The notes below the pieces were generated by a model, which saw nothing but the letters and a program-made list of their open reading frames with translations, made no database searches and had not been told where the DNA came from. The translations under genes were made by a program, and so were the position numbers. Shown piece after piece: positions 50,963 to 59,585 of a stretch of DNA of 64,000 bases (position 1 is the first letter of the stretch; the number at the start of each line of letters is the position of its first letter). This DNA comes from Saccharothrix sp. NRRL B-16314. Lineage in GTDB: Bacteria > Actinomycetota > Actinomycetes > Mycobacteriales > Pseudonocardiaceae. The stretch covers positions 302,751 through 366,750 of the forward strand of contig NZ_JNXC01000007.1 in NCBI RefSeq assembly GCF_000716595.1, in the 5' to 3' direction.

Positions 50963-51813
50963 GGGCGTACGCGGAACTCGTCCGGGCACCGGCCGCGCTG
51001 ACCGTGCTCGGCGACACGCTCGTCGGTGCGGCGGCGGCGGGCACGGCGTTGCGCGGCCGGCGCTTGCTGCTGCCGCTGTCGTCGGTCGCGCTGTACTGGT
51101 CGGGCATGGCGCTCAACGACTGGGCCGACCGCGAGCTGGACGCCGTCGAGCGCCCGGAGCGCCCGATCCCGTCCGGCCGGATCAGCCCTCGCGCCGCGCT
51201 GACCACTGCCGTGGCGCTCAGCGCGACCGGGTTGGGGCTGGCCGCGTTGGCCGGTGGCCGTGACTCGCTGGCCGTCGCCGCGCCGCTCGCCGTGGCGGTG
51301 TGGTCCTACGACACGGTGCTCAAGGACACCAAAGCCGGTCCGCTGGCGATGGCGGCGTGCCGAGCGCTCGACGTCCTGCTGGGCGCGGGGCGGTCAGGGG
51401 CCGGTACCGCGCTGCCTGCCGCGGTGGTGATGGCCGGGCACACCCTGGGCGTGACGGCGTTGTCCCGCGGCGAGGTGCACGGCACGTCGGCCACCGCGGT
51501 GAAGGCGGTGCTGGGCGGCACGGCCGTCACGACGTTGACCACGATCGCCCGCCCGGTCCGGACCTGGCGGAATCGGCTGGGTGTGCTCGCGGGTGCGGCC
51601 GGCTACGCGGCCACGGTCGGGCGTGCCCAACTGGCCGCCGTGCGCGATCCCGGCGCTGTCGCCGTCCGATCGGCGACGAAAGCCGGTATCCACGGCATGG
51701 TGCCGCTGCAAAGTGCGCTGGTGGCGCGAAGCGGGTCACCGGCCGTCGCCGCGGGGCTCGCGCTCGTGCTGCCCCTCGCCCGTGCGTTGAGCCGGAAGGT
51801 AGGGCCGACATGA
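50959..51813 (+). CDS. eboC: UbiA-family prenyltransferase (SCO3242/EboC type)
   Basis: A 284-residue integral membrane prenyltransferase. The Mg-diphosphate motif is ALNDWADRELDAVERPERPIPSGRIS, and the second motif is weaker (YDTVLKDTKAGPLAMAACRALDVLLGA). Eight or nine hydrophobic segments are present. It resembles the SCO3242-type actinobacterial proteins that sit beside an inositol-phosphate-synthase-like gene, and EboC of ebo clusters. It should attach a prenyl chain from a polyprenyl diphosphate to a polar (cyclitol or aromatic) acceptor. It overlaps the upstream stop (GTGA) and the downstream start (ATGA). Confidence 0.88.
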   Translation: MRAYAELVRAPAALTVLGDTLVGAAAAGTALRGRRLLLPLSSVALYWSGMALNDWADRELDAVERPERPIPSGRISPRAALTTAVALSATGLGLAALAGGRDSLAVAAPLAVAVWSYDTVLKDTKAGPLAMAACRALDVLLGAGRSGAGTALPAAVVMAGHTLGVTALSRGEVHGTSATAVKAVLGGTAVTTLTTIARPVRTWRNRLGVLAGAAGYAATVGRAQLAAVRDPGAVAVRSATKAGIHGMVPLQSALVARSGSPAVAAGLALVLPLARALSRKVGPT

Positions 51814-53396
51814 CGTTCCACCTCGGGTACGGCACGAACGGATTCGCCAACCACCGGCTGGACGACGCGCTCGCGGTGATCGCCGACCTCGGCTACACCG
51901 GGGTGGCGCTCACCCTCGACCACGTCCACCTCGACCCGTTCGGCCCCGACCTGCCGAAACGGGTCGACCAGGTCGCGGCCAGGCTCGACGGCCTCGGCCT
52001 GGGGGTAGTGGTGGAGACCGGGGCGCGGTTCCTGCTCGACCCGCACCGCAAGCACCACCCGACGCTGGTCAGCGACGCGCAGGAGGTCCGGGTGGACTTC
52101 CTGGTCCGGGCGCTGCGGATCGCGGCCGACCTCGGCGCCGACTGCGTGTCGTTCTGGTCCGGGATCGTGCCCGCCGGCGTGGACCACGACGAGGCGTGGC
52201 AGCGGATGAGGTCCGGTGTCACGGCGGCCCTGGACGGCGCGGTCCGGCACGGCGTGCCGCTCGCGCTGGAACCGGAACCGGGCATGCTCGTGGAACGCTT
52301 GGACCAGGCGCTTCGGCTCAGGGAAGAGCTGGGGTCGCCCGACCTGCTCGGGATCACGCTGGACGTGGGGCACTGCGTCGCGGTGGAACCGGAGGACGCG
52401 GCGGCCTGCATCCGTCGGGCGGGGGACCTGTTGCTCAACGTGCAGCTGGACGACATGCTGCCTGGAGTGCACGAGCACTTGGAGTTCGGTGACGGCGACC
52501 TGGACCTGCCCGGCACGCTCGCCGCACTGGCCGAGATCGGCTACACCGGTCTTGCCGGGGTCGAACTGCCCCGACACAGCCACGCCGCGCCCGATGTGGC
52601 GCGCAGGGCCATGAGCGCGCTGCGCGCGGCGTTGCCCACGCCGGGTGCGGTGTCGCTTGGCTCGGAGGCGCTCGGCGGGGTGTCGCACGCGTCGGGTGCA
52701 GCGTTGCCGGGGTCGGACGTCGTGTCGCTTGGGTCGGAGGCTTCGGGCGCGGTGCCGCTTGGGTCGGAGGAGTTGGGCGCGGTGTCGTCCGAATCGGGTG
52801 CGGCGACGCCTGGGTCGTGGCTCGCGGAAGCGGAAAGCAGCGTGCTGGCCGATCCCGCGTCGATCGGCGCCCTCTTCCCCGCCGTCGGCAGGGAGGTGGG
52901 CCGAACGCCGGTCCAAGGCGAGTCCGACCCGCTCGGGGTGGTCCACGGGACCGTGGACGACGTGGCCCGCGCCAAGCTGCTCACCGCCCTCGCGTCAGCG
53001 GTCGGACCAGAGGAGCTGGCCACCGAGCTGACCTCGCTCTACCGCCACGGCGACGACGCCGAACGACGCGGTGTCCTGCGCGCGCTCGCCGCCGTGGGGG
53101 ACAAGGCGCCGACGGCCGCCGTCGAGCTGGTGCAGGACGCGTTGCGCAGCAACGACACCCGGCTCGTCGCGGCGGCGCTCGGTCCGTTCGCGGCCGACCA
53201 CCTCGACGTGCACACGTGGCGGCACGGCGTGCTGAAGTGCCTGTTCCTGGGCATCCCACTGGCCGCTGTGGCCCGGCTCGACCGGCGCGCGGACGCGGAG
53301 CTGCGGCGGATGGTCGGCGCGTTCGCCGACGAACGCCGCGCCGCGGGACGCGCCGTGCCCGCTGACGCGCTCGACCTGCTGAGGAGCGGAACCTGA
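51810..53396 (+). CDS. eboA: Fusion of sugar-isomerase TIM barrel and EboA domain
   Basis: A 528-residue fusion. Residues 1-273 are a xylose-isomerase-like barrel (YGTNGFANHRLDDALAVIADLGYTGVAL; E154 in LALEPEPGM; D185/H188 in TLDVGHCV; E252 in GVELPRH). Residues 277-336 are a repetitive, Gly/Ser-rich linker with the unit V(S/P)LGSE repeated. Residues about 337-528 form the helical EboA domain (LASAVGPEELATELTSLYRHGDDAERRGVLRALAAVG and WRHGVLKCLFLGIPLAAVARLDRRADAELRRMV). In other bacteria EboA and the isomerase are separate proteins. Fusion suggests EboA acts directly with the isomerase. The ATG overlaps the prenyltransferase TGA. Confidence 0.85.
   Translation: MTFHLGYGTNGFANHRLDDALAVIADLGYTGVALTLDHVHLDPFGPDLPKRVDQVAARLDGLGLGVVVETGARFLLDPHRKHHPTLVSDAQEVRVDFLVRALRIAADLGADCVSFWSGIVPAGVDHDEAWQRMRSGVTAALDGAVRHGVPLALEPEPGMLVERLDQALRLREELGSPDLLGITLDVGHCVAVEPEDAAACIRRAGDLLLNVQLDDMLPGVHEHLEFGDGDLDLPGTLAALAEIGYTGLAGVELPRHSHAAPDVARRAMSALRAALPTPGAVSLGSEALGGVSHASGAALPGSDVVSLGSEASGAVPLGSEELGAVSSESGAATPGSWLAEAESSVLADPASIGALFPAVGREVGRTPVQGESDPLGVVHGTVDDVARAKLLTALASAVGPEELATELTSLYRHGDDAERRGVLRALAAVGDKAPTAAVELVQDALRSNDTRLVAAALGPFAADHLDVHTWRHGVLKCLFLGIPLAAVARLDRRADAELRRMVGAFADERRAAGRAVPADALDLLRSGT
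52638..52817 (+). repeat. Repetitive linker sequence in the isomerase-EboA fusion
   Basis: An imperfect repeat of a GTGTCGCTTGGGTCGGAGG-type block, present at least three times, encodes VSLGSEA/VPLGSEE units of the linker. All changes keep the reading frame. Confidence 0.65.
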
Positions 53397-54247
53397 TGCG
53401 CATCTTCGACCCGCACATCCACATGACCTCCCGGACGACGGACGACTACGAGGCGATGTACTCCGCCGGTGTGCGGGCGCTCGTCGAGCCCGCGTTCTGG
53501 CTGGGGCAGCCGCGCACGAACGTCGGGTCGTTCACCGACTACTTCGACGCCCTGATCGGCTGGGAGAGGTTCCGCGCGGCGCAGTTCGGCATCCGGCACC
53601 ACTGCACCATCGCGCTCAACCCCAAGGAGGCCAACGACCCGCGCTGCACCGACGTGCTGGACGTGCTGCCGCGCTACCTCGCCAAGGACGGCGTGGTCGC
53701 GGTCGGCGAGATCGGCTACGACTCGATGACGCCGGAGGAGGACGACGCGTTCGCCCGACAGTTGGAGCTCGCCGTGCGGCACGGGTTGCCGGCTCTGGTG
53801 CACACACCGCACCGGGACAAGGCTGCGGGGACGGCCCGGACGCTCGACCTGGTCCGTGAATCCGGCCTGGCCCCCGAACGGGTGGCCGTGGATCACCTGA
53901 ACGAGACGACCGTGCGCGCCGTGGCCGACTCCGGCTGCTGGATGGGCTTCTCCATCTACCCCGGCACGAAGATGGACGAGGACCGGATGGTGGCGATCCT
54001 GCGCGAGTACGGCACCGAACGCGTCCTGGTGAACTCCGCCGCTGACTGGGGCCGGTCCGACCCGCTCAAGACGCACAAGACCGGCCTGGCCATGCTCGCG
54101 GCCGGCTTCGACCAGTCCGATGTGGACAGGGTGCTGTGGGACAACCCCGTGGAGTTCTACGGCCAGAGCGGTCGGCTGATGCTGGACGACACCCCGGCGG
54201 GGGACACGTTCGCGGGCAACTCCGTGCTGCGGGGCGAACGCCCGTGA
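53396..54247 (+). CDS. eboB: TatD-family metal-dependent hydrolase (EboB type)
   Basis: A 283-residue TIM-barrel amidohydrolase. Metal ligands: the HxH motif in MRIFDPHIHMTSR, Glu in VVAVGEIGYDSMTPEE, His in ALVHTPHRDK, His in VAVDHLNE and Asp in LVNSAADWGRSDP. TatD proteins are often nucleases or proofreading deacylases, but the EboB branch is found with prenyltransferase and isomerase genes and is thought to act in metabolite assembly. The last base of the previous stop is the first of its ATG (TGATG). The substrate is unknown. Confidence 0.88.
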   Translation: MRIFDPHIHMTSRTTDDYEAMYSAGVRALVEPAFWLGQPRTNVGSFTDYFDALIGWERFRAAQFGIRHHCTIALNPKEANDPRCTDVLDVLPRYLAKDGVVAVGEIGYDSMTPEEDDAFARQLELAVRHGLPALVHTPHRDKAAGTARTLDLVRESGLAPERVAVDHLNETTVRAVADSGCWMGFSIYPGTKMDEDRMVAILREYGTERVLVNSAADWGRSDPLKTHKTGLAMLAAGFDQSDVDRVLWDNPVEFYGQSGRLMLDDTPAGDTFAGNSVLRGERP

Positions 54248-55350
54248 CGTCCATCGCCTACTGCACGAACGTCCACCCCGCCGAAGACCTGCCCGGCATC
54301 GTCGCCCAGCTCGACCGCTACGCCGTTCCGGTGCGGGAGAAGCTGGGCGTCGACACGCTCGCCCTCGGCCTCTGGCTGGCCGAACCGGTCGCGCGCGGCC
54401 TCGCCGAGGACGAGTCGGCCCGGCGCGGCCTGGCGGCGGAGCTGCGGGCCAGGGACCTCACGGTGAGCACGCTCAACGCGTTCCCTTACGGCGGGTTCCA
54501 CCAGGACGTGGTGAAGCACGCCGTGTACCTGCCGACGTGGACCGACCCGCGCCGCCTGTCGTACACGATGGCGTGCGCGACGGTGCTGGCCGACCTGCTC
54601 CCCGACTCGGCGTCCTACGGCAGCATCTCGACGTTGCCGCTGGCCTGGCGCGAGCCGTGGACCAACGCCGACGACGTGCGAGCCCAGGGCGCGTTCGACG
54701 TGTTGGCGCGCTACCTGCGCGCCGAGGCGGGGCGGAACGGCAGGCCGGTCAAGCTGGCCGTCGAGCCCGAGCCGGGCTGCGTGCTCGACACCGTCGCCGA
54801 CGCGGTGGGCTGGCTGGCCGACCGCGTCGACCACGACCACGTCGGGCTCTGCCTGGACACCTGCCACCTGGCCGTGTCGTTCGCCGACCCCGTCGCGGCG
54901 GTGAAGTCGATCTACGCGTCGGGGCTGTCGGTGGTCAAGGTGCAGGCGTCCGCGGCGCTCGAGGTCGCCGAGCCCGGCACGGAGGACGGCCGGCGCGCCA
55001 TCTCGGCGTTCGCGGAGCCGCGGTACCTGCACCAGGTCAGGGAGAACACGCCCACCGGCGTGCTCGCGGCCGACGACCTGCCCGGAGCACTGGCGGACCT
55101 GCCCGCCGACGGCCCGTGGCGGGTGCACTTCCACGTGCCGCTGCACGCACGACCGGCCGCACCGCTCACGTCCACGACCGACGTGCTGCTGGCCGCGGCC
55201 GAAGCGGTCCGGACCACCGCCGAGACCATGCCCCACGTCGAGGTCGAGACCTACACGTGGACCGTCCTGCCCGGCCCGAGCACGGACCTGGCGGCCGGCA
55301 TCGCCGCCGAGCTGCGCTGGGCGATGGACCACATCGGAGGCACACCATGA
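54244..55350 (+). CDS. eboE: EboE-like TIM-barrel protein
   Basis: A 368-residue protein of the EboE branch of sugar isomerase-like barrels: IAYCTNVHPAEDLPGIVAQLDRYAVPVREKLG at the N-terminus, ALGLWLAEPVARGLAED, NAFPYGGFHQDVVKHAVYLPTWTDP, LAVEPEPGCVLDTVADAVGWL, HVGLCLDTCHLAVSFADPVAAV and VRENTPTGVL. The stretch FPYGGFH and the final WTVLP motif are branch-specific. Metal ligands (Glu, Asp, His) are kept, so it may be an active isomerase/epimerase or lyase. The start GTG 54244 overlaps the TatD stop. Chemistry on the prenylated or sugar intermediate is not established. Confidence 0.85.
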   Translation: MTSIAYCTNVHPAEDLPGIVAQLDRYAVPVREKLGVDTLALGLWLAEPVARGLAEDESARRGLAAELRARDLTVSTLNAFPYGGFHQDVVKHAVYLPTWTDPRRLSYTMACATVLADLLPDSASYGSISTLPLAWREPWTNADDVRAQGAFDVLARYLRAEAGRNGRPVKLAVEPEPGCVLDTVADAVGWLADRVDHDHVGLCLDTCHLAVSFADPVAAVKSIYASGLSVVKVQASAALEVAEPGTEDGRRAISAFAEPRYLHQVRENTPTGVLAADDLPGALADLPADGPWRVHFHVPLHARPAAPLTSTTDVLLAAAEAVRTTAETMPHVEVETYTWTVLPGPSTDLAAGIAAELRWAMDHIGGTP

Positions 55351-56753
55351 ACCCGCTCGTGGTCATCGACGTCGTCGGCCTGACGCCGGCGCTGTTGCCG
55401 CACATGCCGAACCTGCGCGCGCTGGGTGAACGGGGCTGGCGGGCCGAGCTGGGCACGGTGCTGCCCGCCGTGACGTGCAGCGTGCAGTCCACCCTGCTCA
55501 CCGGGCTCACCCCGGCCGGGCACGGCATCGTCGGCAACGGCTGGTACTTCCGCGACCTCGGCGAGGTCCACCTGTGGCGCCAGCACAACAAGCTGGTCGG
55601 CGGCGAGAAGCTGTGGGAGACCGCGCGCCGCGCCCACCCCGGCTACACCGCCGCGAACGTCTGCTGGTGGTACGCGATGGGCGCGTCGACCGACATCACG
55701 GTGACACCGCGGCCGATCTACCACGCCGACGGCCGCAAGTCGCCCGACGCCTACGTCCGCCCGCCCGCGCTGCACGACGAGCTGGTGGCCGAACTGGGCG
55801 CGTTCCCGCTGTTCCAGTACTGGGGGCCGACGGCGGCGCTGAAGTCGAGCGAGTGGATCGTCGGCGCGGCCCGCCGCGTGCTCGCGGCACAACGGCCTGA
55901 CCTGCTGCTCGTCTACGTCCCGCACCTGGACTACGACCTCCAGCGCTTCGGCCCGTCCGCGCCGCAGGCGATCAAGGCGGCGACCGAGGTGGACGCCGCC
56001 CTTGCCCCGCTGCTCGCCGACGCGGAGGCCGCCGGCGCGACCGTCGTGGCCCTGTCGGAGTACGGGATCACGGACGCCCGCCGCCCGGTCGACGTCAACC
56101 GGGCGCTGCGCCGCGCCGGGCTGCTGGAGGTCTACACGCAGGCAGGGATGGAGCTGCTGGACCCGTGGACCTCCCGCGCGTTCGCGGTGGCCGACCACCA
56201 GATCGCCCACGTCTACGTCGCCGACCCCGCCGACCTCCCGCGCACCAGGGCAGTGCTGGCGGAACTACCCGGCGTGGACGTGGTGCTCGACCGGGAGGCG
56301 CAGGCGGGCGTCGGGCTCGACCACGAGCGCTCCGGCGAGCTGATCGCCGTGGCCGAACCGGACGCGTGGTTCACCTACTACTACTGGACCGACGACGACC
56401 GCGCCCCCGACTTCGCCCGCGGCGTGGAGATCCACCGCAAACCGGGCTACGACCCGGCCGAGCTGTTCTTCGACCCCGCCGACCCGTTCGCCAAGGCCAA
56501 GGCGGGGCTGAACCTGGCCCGCAAGAAGCTCGGCCTCCGGTACGCGATGAACGTGGTGCCGCTCGACCCGACCTGCGTCCTCGGCACGCACGGCAGGCTG
56601 CCCGACCGCGCCGAGGACGGCCCGGTGCTGCTGTGCTCCGACCCGCACGTGCCGGACGCCGTCGAACGCGCGGGTCGGATCGCCGCGACCGACGTCCGCG
56701 ACCTCCTGCTCGGTCTGCAAGGGCTGCCGGGCGGGTCCTCGCGGCCGGGCTGA
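55347..56753 (+). CDS. eboF: Alkaline-phosphatase-superfamily phosphodiesterase (EboF type)
   Basis: A 468-residue nucleotide pyrophosphatase/phosphodiesterase-like protein. The N-terminal metal Asp is in MNPLVVIDVVGL; the nucleophile Thr is in LPAVTCSVQSTLLTGL; HGIVGNGWYF follows as in NPP enzymes; VYVPHLDYDLQRFGP and VALSEYGITDARR hold later metal ligands, and the final His is in VLGTHGRLPDR. There is no signal peptide, so it acts in the cytoplasm. It ends the six-gene overlapping operon and would remove or transfer a phosphate group late in the pathway. Confidence 0.88.
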   Translation: MNPLVVIDVVGLTPALLPHMPNLRALGERGWRAELGTVLPAVTCSVQSTLLTGLTPAGHGIVGNGWYFRDLGEVHLWRQHNKLVGGEKLWETARRAHPGYTAANVCWWYAMGASTDITVTPRPIYHADGRKSPDAYVRPPALHDELVAELGAFPLFQYWGPTAALKSSEWIVGAARRVLAAQRPDLLLVYVPHLDYDLQRFGPSAPQAIKAATEVDAALAPLLADAEAAGATVVALSEYGITDARRPVDVNRALRRAGLLEVYTQAGMELLDPWTSRAFAVADHQIAHVYVADPADLPRTRAVLAELPGVDVVLDREAQAGVGLDHERSGELIAVAEPDAWFTYYYWTDDDRAPDFARGVEIHRKPGYDPAELFFDPADPFAKAKAGLNLARKKLGLRYAMNVVPLDPTCVLGTHGRLPDRAEDGPVLLCSDPHVPDAVERAGRIAATDVRDLLLGLQGLPGGSSRPG

Positions 56754-56791
56754 CCGTTGCCCGGTGGTGGGGTCGAGGGCATGCTGGGTTG

Positions 56792-57793
56792 ATGACGGGG
56801 GACATCGAGCAGGTTCTGGGTGCCGTGGCGCACCCGGGTGGGTTCCTGGTGCGCCGGCCGGAGTTGTCGGTCGGCGTGGTCAGGGCGGTGTCCCGGGTGT
56901 CCGGGCTGGAGATCGAGCTGCTCGCCCGCCGTCCGCTCGACCGGCGCAACGCCACCGAGCGGCGGCGGGCCACCCGCAAGGCCGGTGCGATCGCGCCGCG
57001 CACGCTACTGCCCGCCGTGGACGAGGGCATCGACCTCCGACTCGGTCTGCTGGACCAGGCGGGGCGGGCGCACTGGCGCTACCCGGATTCCCTGGCGACC
57101 AACAGCGGTGAGCACGCCGGGGGCGAGTCCGGGCCGACCCACCGCTCGGTCTTCCAGCTGCCGCCGGCGTTCGACGAGGTCACGTTGGTCCTCGCCTGGC
57201 CCGAGATCGGCTTCCCCGAGTCGGTGGTCACCGTGCCGCTGCCGGACCGCGCCGCCGTCGAGCGGGCGACCACGTCGATCTGGGACGCCCCGGTCGCCGC
57301 CGTGCCGACCGACGAGACGTTCGAACACCAGGTGGCCTCCTGGCCGCGCGGTGCGGCCATCGAGACCGGCACCACCGCGGCGGTCCCGCGCGTCCTGCAC
57401 CGGGGAGGTCGCGCGGCCGTCGTCCTCACGCGGCTGGTCGCCGTCGGCCCGGACCTGCTCGCCGGCGGCCTGTCGAGCGTCGCCGAGGGCGACGTGGCGC
57501 GGACGATCGCGGCCAGTGCGTTCGGGCCGACCGGTCGTTCGTCGCGGGCACCCGGTGAAGCGGCCCGCATCCGCGCGGACGGTCCGGGCGGCTCCCTCGC
57601 GGTGGTCCGGGACGGCCGGGCGCACTGGCTCCGAGCGCAGTCCGGTTCGTTCTCGGGCGGCGACGGGATCGTCTCCGGCACCCAGGACTTCATCGTCGAA
57701 CGTCCCCCGGACGACGTGCTGGACCTGCTCGTCACGTGGCCCCTCGCCGGACTTCCCGACGCACGCGCACGCATCCCCCTCGACCGACTCTGA
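56792..57793 (+). CDS. Hypothetical soluble protein
   Basis: A 333-residue protein I do not recognise. It contains two similar halves: FDEVTLVLAWPEIGFPESVVTVPLP (about 124-148) and DDVLDLLVTWPLAGLPDARARIPL near the end, suggesting a duplicated beta-rich domain, with MTGDIEQVLGAVAHPGGFLVRRPE at the start. No signal peptide or membrane segment is seen. It begins 38 bases after the EboF stop, without a clear ribosome site; it may be a separate transcript. The family appears restricted to actinobacteria by impression, with no known role. Confidence 0.6.
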   Translation: MTGDIEQVLGAVAHPGGFLVRRPELSVGVVRAVSRVSGLEIELLARRPLDRRNATERRRATRKAGAIAPRTLLPAVDEGIDLRLGLLDQAGRAHWRYPDSLATNSGEHAGGESGPTHRSVFQLPPAFDEVTLVLAWPEIGFPESVVTVPLPDRAAVERATTSIWDAPVAAVPTDETFEHQVASWPRGAAIETGTTAAVPRVLHRGGRAAVVLTRLVAVGPDLLAGGLSSVAEGDVARTIAASAFGPTGRSSRAPGEAARIRADGPGGSLAVVRDGRAHWLRAQSGSFSGGDGIVSGTQDFIVERPPDDVLDLLVTWPLAGLPDARARIPLDRL

Positions 57794-57897
57794 TCGTTGG
57801 GGCAGGAACGCTGCCGCCGTGTTGCCCTCACGGCCCCTCCCAAGCCCGGTCACGCCGACCACGATGGACGGTGTCGCCAGGAGGAAGGGGAACGGTT

Positions 57898-58629
57898 GTG
57901 CACAAGTCCACACGCCACCGGAACAAGGCGGAGGACGAGGCCGTCCGGCACGACACCCCCGCGCCGCACGCGCACCCGCACCAGGAAGTGCTCGACCTGC
58001 AACGGCAGATCGGCAACCGGGCGGTGGCGGACATGCTCACGCCGGTGCAGCGCGCGAGCCGGGAGAGTTCGATGTCCTCGCTGTCGGAGCCACCCGAGGG
58101 GATGGACCTGGACACGCCCGAGCAGCAGCTGGACGAGTACGGCGCCGTGATCAGCGGGCACGGCCGGTTCAGCGAGTCGCACCTGGCCACCCAGCGGCGC
58201 AAGAAGTTCGGGACGTTCACGGTGCCGGCCAACATGACGGTGCGGATGTACGCGCCGAACGGGGCGTACCTCGACAACGCCGTGGCGAACCGGATCGAAA
58301 CCGGGAGCATCCCGCGGGCGGACGAGTTGGAGTTGAAGCAGACGGACTCCGCGGTGGTCAAGCCCATGCCCGCCGGGTACCCGTGGAGCTTCACCCAGGG
58401 GCAGGAAGTGGTCGACTACACCGTCCGGCCGCCGGACGGCCTGGCGATCCAGGGCTCACCGATCACCGTCGAGACACCGACCCCGCTGCGGGTGCTGGTC
58501 GAAAAGGCCGCGGCCGACGGGCACACGCAGGTCCACTACGCGTGTTGCAGCAGCGGGTATTCCGACAACCCGCAGTTCGCGGCGTTGTTCACGCACCAGG
58601 GCTATTACGTGCGCTTGAAGGAATCCTGA
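57898..58629 (+). CDS. Putative Stv-like/GNRAV-motif protein
   Basis: A 243-residue protein. Residues about 30-45 read QEVLDLQRQIGNRAVADML, the short helix motif that precedes DUF4157-type and contractile-injection-associated cargo proteins. Residues about 80-243 resemble the 'putative adhesin Stv' domain: DEYGAVISGHGRFS, FGTFTVPANMTVRMYAPNGAYLDN, IETGSI and a C-terminal TQVHYACCSSGYSDN, with a His and two Cys. The start is GTG 57898, preceded by GGAGGAAGGGG. Whether it is a delivered effector is an inference from the motif; no injection-system structural genes are in the window. Confidence 0.62.
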   Translation: MHKSTRHRNKAEDEAVRHDTPAPHAHPHQEVLDLQRQIGNRAVADMLTPVQRASRESSMSSLSEPPEGMDLDTPEQQLDEYGAVISGHGRFSESHLATQRRKKFGTFTVPANMTVRMYAPNGAYLDNAVANRIETGSIPRADELELKQTDSAVVKPMPAGYPWSFTQGQEVVDYTVRPPDGLAIQGSPITVETPTPLRVLVEKAAADGHTQVHYACCSSGYSDNPQFAALFTHQGYYVRLKES

Positions 58630-58657
58630 CAGGCGGCGTGACAGGCGGCGTGACAGG
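58628..58657. repeat. Short 12-bp tandem repeat
   Basis: Two and a half copies of GACAGGCGGCGT directly at the stop codon of the Stv-like gene. No function is assigned. Confidence 0.6.
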
Positions 58658-58751
58658 TCGGCGCCGGAGCGACGGCGTGCTGTCGGCCGTGTCGATTCCG
58701 CCGGTGGCGTAACCGATTCCGGGCACGCGGCGGTCGACCTACCGTGGCCGC

Positions 58752-59579
58752 ATGGAGTCACCGATCACGGGCACGGCCGCCGGCGTGCCGTTCACCGCGC
58801 TGCCACCCACCGCGCTGCCACCCACCTCGTCATCGCCCGCCGTCGACGGCCGCGCGCCGGTCATCGTCACCTGGCACATGTTGGACGCGCCGAGGTCCGA
58901 CGCCGCGTTCGCCGCCGCACTGCCGCTGAACGGCCTGCCCGCGTGGCGCGTGCACCTGGGCATGCCGATGTGCGGTGCGCGCATGGTCGACGGCAGCATG
59001 GACGCCGGCATGGCGCTGGTCCGCAAGGACCCCTTGATGTCCTACTTGTACCCGTTCGTGCGACAGGCCTACGAGGAGTTCCCGGCCGCCCTGGAGTCGA
59101 TCCGCGCCCAACTGCCGATCGGTGACGGCCCGATCGGCGTGCTCGGCGGATCGCTGGGCGGTGCCGTCGCGCTGCGCGTCCTCGCCGAGAGCGAGGTCCC
59201 GGTCTTCGCCGGCGCCGTCGTCAACGCCGCCATCAGGATGCGCTCCGTCGTGGACCTGTTCCCGGGCGACTACCCGTACGACGCCGAGTCCGGGGAAGCC
59301 GTCGACAGCCTCGACTTCCTCGCCAAGGCGGACCTCATCGCCGGTCGCGCGCCGCTGCTGGTCGTGAGCGGCGAGCTGGACCACCCGGCGCTGCGGGTCG
59401 ACGCGGCCCGTCTGGTCGACGCCGTCGGCGAGCGGGCCGAACTGCTGTCGATCCCCGGCTTGGCGCACCCGCTCGCCGAGGAGCCGGGCATCGAGCCCGC
59501 ACCGCAGCTGCCGCACGCCCGTGAGGTGGACGCCGGCCTGGTCAGGTGGTTCCGACGCCACCTCGCGGATGCGGCGTGA
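58752..59579 (+). CDS. Alpha/beta-fold hydrolase
   Basis: A 275-residue hydrolase of esterase/dienelactone-hydrolase type. The nucleophile elbow is GVLGGSLGGAVALRVL (GxSxG, Ser about 136); the acid is probably the Asp in VVSGELDHPALRV, and the base the His in IPGLAHPLAEEPG. The first 37 residues are Pro/Ala/Thr rich with a duplicated TALPPTALPPT stretch and no clear signal peptide. It is divergent from nothing and converges with the methyltransferase gene. The substrate is unknown. Confidence 0.85.
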   Translation: MESPITGTAAGVPFTALPPTALPPTSSSPAVDGRAPVIVTWHMLDAPRSDAAFAAALPLNGLPAWRVHLGMPMCGARMVDGSMDAGMALVRKDPLMSYLYPFVRQAYEEFPAALESIRAQLPIGDGPIGVLGGSLGGAVALRVLAESEVPVFAGAVVNAAIRMRSVVDLFPGDYPYDAESGEAVDSLDFLAKADLIAGRAPLLVVSGELDHPALRVDAARLVDAVGERAELLSIPGLAHPLAEEPGIEPAPQLPHAREVDAGLVRWFRRHLADAA

Positions 59580-59585
59580 CGGCCC

